64,000 nt of DNA from Paraescarpia echinospica. Its lineage: Eukaryota > Annelida > Polychaeta > Sabellida > Siboglinidae. The position numbers and the translations under genes were made by a program. The stretch spans positions 2,904,108 to 2,968,107 of the forward strand of contig CM034539.1 of the NCBI GenBank assembly GCA_020002185.1. Reading direction: 5' to 3'. Of this stretch, positions 1 through 10,421 are shown piece after piece (position 1 is the stretch's first letter; every line of letters starts with the position of its first letter). The notes under the pieces were generated by a model. The model was given only the letters and a program-made list of their open reading frames with translations. It did not search any database and was not told the origin of the DNA.

Positions 1-1430
1 CATCAATCACATGCACGCGGATGCGCTCAAACACGGATTCATTGAATAATTTGCTATACAATCATATACAAACATGCATGTGTATATATGTGCGCGTAAG
101 TTTTTGTGTCTGAGCCCACCAAAACAATTAGAAACGCCATCGACTGAATAATCGACTATAGACACGACAAAATTACGTTCAATGCCAGCATCGGAACAAT
201 TATCGAAATGTCTACATTTGATGACGTGATAAAAACAACCCCGGGTGAGTGATAGGATGCTTTGTGGCATATTTAATATTCACCAGCCATCATGTCACCG
301 TCGATGTCCGTCACGTTGTCTTCTTCATGTAGATCGGACACACGGTAGAATAAGAGTTTAGCTGTAACAGTTGCCATGGTATATATTTATATTGCCGCCA
401 CGTTGTCTTCTTCCTGTATATAGGACACACGGTAGAAGAAGAGTTTAGCTGTAACAGTTGCCATGGTATATATTTATATTGCCGCCACGTTGTCTTCTTC
501 CTGTAGATAGGACACACGGTAGAAGAAGAGTTTAGCTGTAACAGTTGCCATGGTATATATTTATATTGCCGCCACGTTGTCTTCTTCCTGTAGATCGGAC
601 ACACGGCAGAAGAAGCGTTTAGCTGTAACAGTTGCCATGGTATATATTTATATTGCCGCCACGTTGTCTTCTTCCTGTAGATCGGACACACGGCAGAAGA
701 AGCGTTTAGCTGTAACAGTTTCCATGGTATATATTTATATTGCCGAACCGGAAAATTAACCATACAATAACAAGCAATCGTCGTAGATAAAATCAGTAAG
801 TTTTCATGTTGTATTAGTAGTTTTCGGACATACAAGCTGCATAACATTAGTAATAATTATTGTTGTCGAACTTTCATGTGTTTATATGCCCCCGATTTAT
901 ATACCTCCAAATTTGGGGTTTGTGAAACTTGCATATGGACAATGCGGGGCTGGGGTAGCGCTCTGCCGATCATACTTAAATGCAACTAAGATGGAGGCCG
1001 AATGTAGATCTAAAAGTAACATGTTGGGAAAGGTAATTCGATATATTAAACGTCTATAAAAGTACAGTAAGCATCGTAAACAGCTACAAGTTCAGGAAAG
1101 GCTAACAGCAAGATGATACTCGAAACCAACTGTGCAAAAAGACATAATTGTAATTGCAAACGTATCTACCTACATTGCAGCATCTACATAATAGAAGCCA
1201 GTATCATGTAATCAAGTATAAAAAGTGCAAGGTTCCTTCTTTATATAAGATTCAAAAGCGTGTTCAATGTCACGAACCAAAAAGTGCCGTCAACGTGCAT
1301 ACGTGCTAATTGTCAGTGAGCTATATTATTTACCACTGTATTTTACTTCTTTACAAACCTCAAGTGGAAAGATTGTATTACCGAACTTCCTTATATCAAA
1401 AATCACTGTGTTGTCAACATATTTGGAACA
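1..1430. repeat. Left arm of a long inverted repeat
   Basis: The sequence from base 1 to about 1430 reappears as its reverse complement at about 50114-51322, and past a later hAT insertion at 48640-48680. Bases 1-13 pair with 51310-51322, the GTGTTCAATGTCAC stretch near 1261 pairs with the region near 50270, and matching continues to about 1425. The arm starts at the window edge, so its outer end is unseen. It contains an 87-bp tandem array that the right arm has only once. The short ORFs in the arm look fortuitous; I recognise no protein. Confidence 0.85.
312..746 (+). repeat. 87-bp tandem repeat, five units
   Basis: The string TTGCCATGGTATATATTTAT recurs every 87 bases (371, 458, 545, 632, and 719 with one change). 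Because 87 is a multiple of three the array stays open in both directions as 29-residue repeats, which explains the long minus-strand ORF here. The homologous place in the right inverted arm (about 50920-51000) has one unit, so the array expanded or contracted after the arms separated. Confidence 0.9.
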
Positions 1431-2195
1431 ATTAGGTAGCATGATACAGACACACAAATGTAAAACATGCATTTTGGTTGAACTACATTTCCTATGCTAG
1501 GAATTCGAAATATGGTTACTGTGCTAAAACAAGGAGAGTGGGAATGCAACACGAAATAAGTAGAGTCATCTAAATTATGGCAGTTGAGAACTTGTCGTTA
1601 CAATGGCTAACTGATATAGAGAACATATGTGTGCAACAATAATAAATACAGTGTTGTCGTATGCTGCAGCGTTCGGTTGCATCGTTATGTCAGTGCCAGC
1701 AGTTTTAGTCTGAACCATTGCAAAGTCGACCGTGAGTTAATTGGGGCACTTAAAGAACGATAACTCCGCTCAGCTTCTCTGCTCCATGGATATGCTACAT
1801 TTACACCGTGTTCGCAATCTCACTACATCATTGAGATAATGGCACACTATATTATAATATGAGCATTAAATCCAATACGATTATATCGATCATGACGTAC
1901 GCCAATTGTGTATTACATATTCATTACAGCCGATGTTATTTGTTTTATACTTTTAAGTCAAATCATTTTATTTTAAAACATTATTATTATCATCATCATC
2001 ATTATTAACAAGTCTCGCCGGGCACCGACGGTCTTTGTACGTGATTCCATTGCTGCACGTCACGTACATTTGACAACTGGTGCACGACTGATAGTCCCCA
2101 TTGGCGAGGCCGGCGCAGGAAGTAACGCAATCACTGCTAGGTTGTGTGTCACCTGTAATAGTTGAGACACTCCGCCGGATGATTTACGTCAATCT
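1431..2195. other. No gene recognised
   Basis: AT-rich sequence with short ATT/ATC runs near 1980-2010. No long ORF, known protein motif or RNA gene was seen. Its first bases may still resemble the inner flank of the hAT element at 48640-48680. Confidence 0.5.
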
Positions 2196-2575
<380 letters not shown>

Positions 2576-2889
2576 TAGCATGGTATTGAATTTAAGAATA
2601 ATAATTAACTACCTTACATCAAACCGCGGGACAAAGAACCATGGCGGCACAAAGGGGAAGTCAGACAAATATATATATATATATAAAGATGACATTTAAT
2701 ATTGCCATGAACACGATACCCTACAAGTGTTATCCTAGATAGAAATCGCCGAGAGAAAACCTCTATGCAAGAATACCTATATGCGAATTAATTAATAATC
2801 AGCCGTATTTTGAGCTTTTTAAATTAATATGGAATATACGGCGAGTGATCGGTATTCCTCTCGTAATTTTTCCAAAGGATATTTGTCAG
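2576..2889. other. No gene recognised; short (AT)n tract
   Basis: AT-rich sequence with an (AT) run at about 2671-2685. Nothing else is recognisable. Confidence 0.5.
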
Positions 2890-2904
2890 GTAGCTTAATG
2901 TTGT

Positions 2905-3610
2905 TGTACAGACCGGATAAAAGTGCCAAATATTTGGTGTTGCTTCATTAAACAATAATATTTCACTTCTGATTGGAGTTAGTTTTGGGTTTGGGTGGGA
3001 CCATCATTTTAACCCCTTATTGCACCAATATATGCCGTTTTATTACATTCCATAGGATTATATGGAGCAAAAGCACCAACTTGTTTCCCACTTCCTTGAA
3101 TAACACGTTTTCAGTGTTTTATCATGATTTCATTTGATCAGTGTTTAAACAAATGTTTTGGGTGGGTCAATATATTATCAACCCTCAACTTAACCTTTAG
3201 CCCTATGCCGTTTTATTATACTAACTCGTGACATATGTTACTCACCGGACAAATATACCACGTTTTTGGATATTCCTATTTTGGATGGTCATTTTTGCCA
3301 ATGGCGTTAGCACATTTTTACGTGGGTCCATACTGTTTACCCACCCACCCCCATCGAATCGATAATGTCGATTTACTACATTTTTCAAGGGATTTAATTT
3401 AAAGTACCACACATTTGTTGTTTCTTGAATAATAACATTTCAGTTTATCAGCGGTATCAATACATATTTGGGGGTCCATAATTGTTTACCTCACTGAATC
3501 GAAAAATACCGCTTTACTGTTTGATGAGATTTATGACAAACCGGAAAAAACACCACATTTTTGCTATTTCCTTGAACAATGCGATTTCATTTTTCAAACG
3601 AAGTCAGCTG
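2905..3610 (+). repeat. Left arm tandem units of fold-back element I
   Basis: Four to five diverged units carry a common order of phrases: CCGGA(T/C)AAA, a cACCA(C)ATTT run, TTCCTTGAA(T/C)AA, a TTTCA run, GGGTGGG(T/A)CCA and GCCGTTTTATTA. Unit spacing is about 140-165 bases. The same units occur in the same orientation at 55480-56460. Confidence 0.7.
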
Positions 3611-3949
3611 ATTTGTGCGATCGAAGCGCATGGCAAAGATTAGCACAACAACAATGATAAATCGGTGATCGTTGTCACCACACCCCATCCATGCCCCAAT
3701 AGAAATAACTTACAACAAATGTCCTATGCCATAGTCCAAAATCAAGCGGGGGGAATTTCAGTGCTGAAGAATTTACTGAACCTTTTCTCTCGGTTATACA
3801 TCGTCTTGCAGCAAAGAACCTTTACACGTGTACATTTTTTCAGACAAGAAACCAATCCGTACCTCCCTCATTTCCATTTCTTTTCCACAACCAACATCAC
3901 TACGTTAGATAAGCAGTCACTGTTATTATTCCTCACATCATGAAGAACT

Positions 3950-4450
3950 TAGTTAACTCAAACAGAACTCCAATTGTCTGGGACACGTACCTCCCCAACA
4001 GCAAGAAATATTCCACAAGAGAGTAGCGTGGTAACGAGACTCGCAGGAAGGTAACCTGGGACAACACGGTGCCAATAAACTGGAAATGCTTCCATCGCGA
4101 TGTCACCAAGACACATGAGAGCTAATTGCATTTTTCTCCAGCTAAGTTGCAAATCTCCCCTAACCAGTTTTAAAGGAAATGTCTGCCACCTCTGGAACCT
4201 CAGTTGTCGCCAGTAGGTGCAATTGATATGCTAAAGTGTGACATCCAGGAAGCAACTGCTTGTCCATGTTCAGAATGTTTTGGAAAGGGGAACAACGCCA
4301 TATGATGATACGCACTTTGGACAATGGGGACCCTGGGCTTCCGATAATTAATATATGTAGGAGCTTGTCACATTTATCATCAGCTGCAGACATTTTTTAT
4401 AGCCAGTGGGAGAGTCACTACCATTTCATCACACTGGTAACGGCATTAGT
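3950..4450 (+). pseudogene. Decayed PIN/FEN-like nuclease family fragment
   Basis: Frame-hopping translation of the plus strand gives phrases matching the better copy at 56520-57106 in order: P-I-V-W-D near 3970, N-W-K-C-F-H-R-D near 4077, S-A-T-S-G-T-S near 4180, and L-V-H-V-Q-N-V-L-E-R near 4260-4290. Aspartate in VWD is kept, but the DTD motif expected next is destroyed and several frameshifts separate the blocks. The uncharacterised family is widespread in invertebrates and fish and often repeat-associated; the link to PIN-fold nucleases rests on spacing of acidic motifs and is my inference. Confidence 0.5.
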
Positions 4451-4727
4451 CACGCTCTCTAAAAATACTAAACGACGTCCTTGTCAGTTTCCACGGTTTA
4501 GCTGAGGTGCAATACGACGTCTGCATTCTTCGGCAATGGTTTGGAGACAACATGAGAAACATAGATTGCATACCCAGAAGTGACCAATGGCAATGAATCC
4601 ATACATCCATCCGGATGTTGATTTGTGACAGTACAACTCCATGTCCTGGAACGCTTCACCGTGGTCTTCTGTGACTAGCGTAGCAATCTGTTCTCAAATA
4701 TCGAGGCATTGAGAAAGGTGACCAATT

Positions 4728-5210
4728 ATGGACCCCTAAATATGTATTCGGCTCAAGGGGTGGGTAAATTATAGACCCACTCACAACAATTAATTGCTTA
4801 CTCCTCCTCCTGTCAAAAAGTCAAAGCTATAGCATATGTAGAGAAACACTGTTCGTGGTGGAAGTCAGTCTGTAGTCACATCCAACGGAGAAATGTGGTA
4901 AAACGGCCGATCTTTTAATTGATAAGGGGTGAAAAATAATGGACCCATCCAAACAATGTTTTGATTCCGATCAAAAAAGTTATAGTTAATAATAAAAGGA
5001 AGCAGAGAAAAAATGTGGTGATGTTATTAGGATTGTATCCATATCCAATGGAGAAATGTAGGAAAACAGAAGATTTTATTTGACAGGAATGAAAAATAAT
5101 GGACCCACCCAAACCAATTTGGTGACTCCTATCAACAATTTAAAACTATCAACCCGAGGAAACTGTGGGAAAAGTTTGGTGCATAATTCCGAAGAATATC
5201 CTAACCCGAC
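4728..5210 (-). repeat. Right arm tandem units of fold-back element I (inverted)
   Basis: About three units in reverse complement of the left arm, e.g. GAAAAATAATGGACCCA at 4929 and again at about 5088, followed by CCGATCAAAAA-like sequence and GAGAAATGT(G/A)G. Period is about 160 bases. Confidence 0.65.
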
Positions 5211-5865
5211 GGGGGCGGAGCATCTAATTTCAAAACGTTGTCACCATGACTTCGCACACTTTCAAAATCGGCAGCCTGCCATGTAAACAAAGAATTTCCT
5301 ACCCGATACATTCAATTAAAAAACTAAAAGTAGTTAATTAAAACATATCTAGACGGTAATTATGTTACAATATATATCGCGTATATTGTATAACATGATT
5401 TTACGACAAAAAACTAACGGGTTTTGTCCCTTTAACATTGTTTGTATTAGCTGAAAACACATCTTCGCTACGGAAGTTTGTCACTTTCCGTTATTCACTG
5501 AAACCTTTCATAAATCAGCTTTACAGGTGTAATATTTTCATTCATCTTACATATATCTTGTTACGCTGGTTAATTAACATAGAATAACTTATCATAACGA
5601 ATGTAAAACTTGTCACATTGTATGAAACGGCAATTTTTGCAAACACACATCTACAAAAAAACAGCATGATTACATCAACTTAGAATAAGTTATCATATTC
5701 AACATAAAACTGCAAACATTTTGCAAATTACAAACTGCAAATGTCGGCTTTGCCATCTTTTGAAGAAATGTAGAAACTGAACAGTGGTTAGCGACCCCCG
5801 AGATCGCGCCACTGTGAATTAACTTAAACTCTAAATGGTGACAATTGCCGCCCTTGGTGTGTTGC
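5211..5865. other. No gene recognised
   Basis: AT-rich, without a long ORF. A short direct resemblance between 5570-5600 and 5675-5700 (AACATAGAATAACTTATCAT-like) is all I see. Confidence 0.45.
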
Positions 5866-6031
5866 TCCTTCGGTGGGTTAAGCTTATATATGCCAATATG
5901 TAAACTTACAAAAACATAAATCCTCGTTGGTCTCTGCTACATTCACGTCCTTCGGTGGGTCAAGCTAATGTATCCCAATATCTAAGCTTACCTGGAGAGA
6001 AGTCCTCGTTCGTCTCTACAACATTCACGTC
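5866..6031 (+). repeat. Pair of ~82-bp direct repeats before LINE A
   Basis: TCCTTCGGTGGGT(T/C)AAGCT ... TCCTCGTT(G/C)GTCTCT...ACATTCACG occurs at about 5868-5949 and again at 5949-6031. It lies just upstream of the LINE A reading frame and may be tandem units of its 5' UTR, but the second LINE copy is truncated before this point, so membership cannot be tested here. Confidence 0.7.
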
Positions 6032-6126
6032 CCCGTGGTTTCAAACTCTATAAAACGAATAGAATAGAAAGAACACACGTGATGATAGCAATTGTACTTG
6101 TAGATAGATATAACAAGCATCAATGA

Positions 6127-8976
6127 CGCTTATCCCCAGACATCACAGAAAAGCCTGAAAATGGAGGCATAGATAAAGACAGCACAAATAAATCAGCAAA
6201 TAACAGTGTGGAAAACTCTTCTGAAGCTGGATATAAATGTGTTTGTTTAAATGCAAGGAGTATAGTAAACAAAAGAAATGAACTAAACATTATGGTAGAA
6301 GATATTGACCCTCATATAATAGGTATAACCGAATCCTGGACCACCACCGATATATCAGATGCTGAATTGGGACTGACAGGATATGTAATGTTTAGAAAAG
6401 ATAGAATAGGAAGAAAGGGAGGTGGAGTTATTTTATATATTAAAGAATCTATTCAGGCTTATGAAATAAAATTAGAAAGAGAAGCAGATTGCGAAGAAGC
6501 TGTTTGGTGTAACATAGTTACAGGAAACTCAACGTTAACAGTTGGGTTAGTTTATCGAAGTCCAAACATAAGCATAGAAGAGAATGAAAAAATACAAAAC
6601 GCTATAAGGGAAGTAAGCAAACGGGACTGTATTATTATGGGGGATTTTAACCACGGGCATATACAATGGAAATCTCTACAGAGTATGGGGAGTGAGGACC
6701 ACAAGTTTTTAGTTTTAGTTCAATATACATTCCTTTCTCAACATGTGCTAGAACCAACCAGGGGTGAGAATGTGTTAGACATAGTTTTGTCCTCACAGAA
6801 TGAATTAGTTGACAATGTCAAGATATGTGAGCCACTGGGGAGTAGCGATCACAACCAGATACATTTTACCATCAAAGTAAAATCAGAAAGGAATAGTAAA
6901 AAGCAGTATAGGAGAAATTTCCACAAAGGAAGGTATAAGGACATGAGGAAATATTTAGCAAAGATAGACTGGAATAACACACTGAAAAATAAGACGGCAA
7001 CAGAATGCTGGAATGTATTAAAGAGTGAAATTAAGTGCATAGTCGATAAATTTGTACCCTTCAAAAAACAAGGAAAACGGTCCAAAAAGAAACACTTATC
7101 GAAAGAAGCCATTAGAAAAATTAAGTACAAACAAATGATGTGGAAGTCATACAGATGTACTGGAAATGATGAAGACTACAACAGTTATAAAGAAGCACTT
7201 AACCAAGCTACAGCTGAAATTAGAAATTCAAAGAGAAGCTATGAACAACAATTAGCTAGTAATATAAAACATGACAGCAAGAGTTTTTATGCGTATGTTC
7301 GAAGCAAACAGAAAGTTCAAGATAAAGTCGGTCCTCTAGAAGATAGTGCTGGAAATATAATATCAGAGGGATTCTTAATGGCAGAAGACCTGAATGAGTA
7401 CTTTAGTTCAGTGTTTACCAGGGAAGATATTAGTTCACTGCCAGTACCAGAGGCTAAGTTCAAGGGGGCAGATTCAGACTATTTAGGACAATTAATTGTA
7501 ACCCCGGAAATGGTAGGTAAGAAAATAAGGGCTATGAAGGATAATAAATCACCTGGAGTGGATGGTATTCCACCCAAACTACTATTGGAAATTGTAGAAC
7601 ATATTAGCATACCGCTTGCAACAGTTTTCAATTTGTCATTAGAAGAGGGAGTGGTTCCTTTAGAATGGAAAGAAGCAAACATTATACCGTTATTCAAAAA
7701 GGTTCGAGAAACAAGTCAGAGAACTATAGACCAGTGAGTTTAACATCAGTGATTTGCAAATTATTAGAAAGACTAATTAAAGATCACATGGTGGATTTTC
7801 TTGTTAAACAAAAACTTGATAAACCCATCTCAACATGGGTTTTTAAAGCGAGGTCATGCTTAACAAATATGTTATGTTTTTTGGAAGACATCACTAAGTG
7901 GGTAGATGAGGGATCACCAGTAGATATCGTCTACTTAGATTTTCAACAAAGCTGCTTAAACTAAAGGCCCATGGCATAGGAAATGGTGTAATAAACTGGA
8001 TAGAACAATGGCTGATTGACAGAAGACAACGTGTAGTAGTTGATGGGGAGGCTTCAAACTGGAAATCGGTATTGAGTGGGGTACCACAGGGATCAGTATT
8101 AGGACCTATATTATTCTTAATATATATCAACGATTTGGATGATGAAATAACAAGCAAGGTGTTGAAATTTGCGGATGATACAAAAGTGTTTAGAAGGATT
8201 AAAAGTGATGGAGATAGACAGCATTTACAAGATGATCTTGACAGGTTGATCAAATGGTCTGAAAAGTGGCAAATGCTGTTCAATTTTGGGAAATGTAAAT
8301 GCCTCCACACAGGACATGGGAACGAAGAAATAGAATATACAATGGGGGGTACTGTACTAAGTACTACTGTAAAAGAAAAGGACTTAGGGTTAACCATTAG
8401 TGCTGATATGAAGGTTTCAGAGCAGTGCGGAATTGCAGCTTCAAAGGGAAATCAAATCCTTGGATTAATTAGGCGAAACATAACGTATAAGGAAAAAGAG
8501 CTAATAATACCGCTGTACAAAACAATAGTTAGGCCTCATTTAGAATATTGTATTCAAGCGTGGAGGCCATATCGCAGGAAGGACATAGATATGCTAGAAA
8601 GAGTGCAGAGGAGAGCAACTAAAATGATACCAAAACTGAGGGATCTTAGTTACGAAATACGCCTAAAAAATGCGGTTTAACAACACTAGAGACCAGGAGA
8701 TTGAGAGGAGATCAGATAGAAGTGTTTAAAATATTGAAGGGTTATGAAAATATTGATAGAAATATTTTTTTCTCAGTTAAGAAAGATAGAAGGACTAGAG
8801 GACATGAACTTACATTGGCAAAGGAGCAGAGTAGATTGGATATAAGAAAGTTTTCATTTTCACAAAGGACTGTAAATGAATGGAACAGATTACCTGCTGA
8901 TTGTGTGGGTGCTAGTAGCGTGAATATGTTTAAAAATAAAATTGACACATACCTCAGACGGGCGGGATACACATAG
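6127..8976 (+). pseudogene. LINE A ORF2: endonuclease-reverse transcriptase, broken
   Basis: The endonuclease part (about 6230-6890) shows NARSI, TESW, GGGV, YRSP, MGDFNH, LDIVLS and GSSDH, the full set of AP-endonuclease-like residues. The RT part shows SPGVDGIPPKLL (about 7550), VYLDFQ, SGVPQGSVLGP (8072) and FADD (8168-8179). The gene is dead. One A is missing in the run near 7698 (copy C has six), shifting frame. About 28 bp are lost near 7946, removing most of the KAFDKVPH block, and a further indel near 8664 yields TAA at 8678. The C-terminal piece continues at 8701-8976, ending RRAGYT. Confidence 0.9.
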
Positions 8977-9023
8977 ATAAAAGGGTCGGACTCTCGATAA
9001 GCCAAAGGGCTTCCTTGTCCACC

Positions 9024-9053
9024 TGCCACCTAGAGTTAATTCTCTGGGTGGCA
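9024..9053 (+). other. LINE 3' UTR stem-loop
   Basis: TGCCACCTAGAG and CTCTGGGTGGCA pair over 12 bp with one G-U, closing a TTAATT loop. It stands directly before the GTTAAATCTT tail. A smaller stem, AAGCC-AAAG-GGCTT, lies at 8999-9012. The copy at 60331-60360 has a compensatory C-G to U-A change, which argues for selection on RNA structure, plausibly recognition of template RNA by the element's RT. Confidence 0.8.
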
Positions 9054-9080
9054 ATCTTGTTAAATCTTGTTAAATCTTAA

Positions 9081-10313
9081 AATCTGTCAATTCTGTTTTG
9101 AATAAATCAGGTGTAGAATCGTAGTTGACAGATCAGAAAATAACTACTTTTATTTAATTTTACATTGTGTAAGTAACTGATACAGCAGATGCAGATGATA
9201 GCGTCATTGTTCTGGCACATATGTGTTGGAGTGGAGCGCAAAGAACAAACTAACAAGTTCTAGGATATTACGATTACAAAAACAATTAATAACATGAACC
9301 AAACACTACTTTTATATACACTCTGATGCTAGAAATGAATTCATTTAAACGGAAGTGACGTCATTTGCCTCTCACGAGATGTATCTATATTACTACTAAC
9401 ATGAACCAAACACTTCTTGTGCATACACTCCGATGATAGCAATGAATTCATTTAAACGTGATGTACCCTAAAACTCAAACTAGGACTCGGATGACACACT
9501 GAACCGCCATATTTAGACAATTGCTAATTGATCGACAATGGAGAACTGTTGTCACCTTTAGGTACGTTTTTAGCTATTAAGTAACGATATAATTCAGTAA
9601 ACGTGCGGAATTCGAGTTTAGCGATAACAGTTCAGGGTAATTACTTTTTGTCAAGAGTTTGATTCTTACAACGGCCAATGTTGACGATTAGCTGATATGA
9701 ATGCTGCTGTAAATGTGGTAGTTTCCCAAAATGTAGTCAGCCACACGGATCTGTAACTCAGAAAGTTACTGACCCGGCGAGGAAATAGGTGGTCAGTGGG
9801 TCAGCGTATAGTTCAAACACTACTACAGCCACAGCTTCGCCTGCAAATGTGGACGAGCTAAGTGTAATCCCAATGTACATTTTGTTGGTGGTAACCTTTC
9901 CAGCTCCTGGTGCCCCTTTCAAACATTATCATATTTATATTGATTGACATCTCTAAGTGGATATGGACAACAACACGCAACCTGCAGATAAACTCCTCTA
10001 TGTCATTGTATGCCCATTATGTGCTTTTGTTTGCGGAATATCAAATATGATACAGAATTGGGCAAAAGCCTGCGTGTGGCCTGCTACGTAGGTTACCAAC
10101 CTGTTTAACGTGGTTTGCAGAAATTAATGCATGTTGTTACCTCATATTTCCAATGGTGCATGCTAAAAATTAATCTACCATCTTGATCCAGTTTCATTGA
10201 TACTACCAGCACAATTGATCCTCCTGTCACAACGCTTGGTGTGCTTCCAGTTCTCCAGGCACCGTCAAATCACAACGACGCAATGACTCCCGTAATACAT
10301 CCTTTTGTTATCA
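9081..10313. other. Spacer between the two inverted LINEs
   Basis: No ORF of note and no recognised protein. It contains the direct-repeat pair at 9291-9458. Confidence 0.5.
9291..9458 (+). repeat. ~60-bp direct repeat pair, 108 bases apart
   Basis: AACATGAACCAAACACT(A/T)CTT ... GAATTCATTTAAAC appears at 9291-9350 and 9399-9458 with a few substitutions. Confidence 0.85.
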
Positions 10314-10344
10314 TTTAACAAGATTTAACAAAATTTAACAAGAT

Positions 10345-10374
10345 TGCCACCAAGAGAATTAACTCTAGGTGGCA
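10345..10374 (-). other. LINE B 3' UTR stem-loop
   Basis: Same hairpin as at 9024-9053, read on the minus strand. One position (T-T) is unpaired compared with A. Confidence 0.75.
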
Positions 10375-10421
10375 GGTGGACAAGGAAGCCCTTTGGCTTA
10401 TCGAGAGACCGAACCTTTTAT

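Larger units (their letters stand above)
2890..5210. mobile_element. Fold-back element I with PIN-like nuclease remnant
   Basis: Degenerate units of roughly 150 bp are repeated on the left (2905-3610), and their reverse complements are repeated on the right (4728-5210). Between them is a core of about 1.1 kb. The core aligns by eye with 56520-57106, which sits between the same kind of arms, so this is a dispersed element rather than a local accident. The core holds a decayed coding region (see 3950-4450). No target-site duplication could be fixed because the arm ends are too diverged. The class is unknown: fold-back-like DNA transposon is an inference. Confidence 0.6.
6125..9080 (+). mobile_element. 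LINE copy A, CR1/Jockey-superfamily
   Basis: This is the longest copy of the main LINE family in the window; the others are B at 10314-13113, C at 62144-64000 and a 3' end at 59986-60383. It has an AP-like endonuclease, a reverse transcriptase, a C-terminal RT domain, a 3' UTR with two hairpins and a terminal GTTAAATCTT direct-repeat tail, as in CR1-like elements that end in short repeats rather than poly(A). The 5' end is uncertain: the reading frame is open back to a stop at 6124 with no in-frame ATG. The family name is from motif recognition. Confidence 0.9.

Noticed and set aside
312..847. 178-residue minus-strand ORF with 29-residue repeats
   Set aside because: Explained by an 87-bp tandem array whose length is a multiple of three; the other arm has one unit and no matching protein.
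3665..3943. 92-residue ORF in the core of fold-back element I
   Set aside because: No recognised motif and no counterpart ORF in element II; probably chance.
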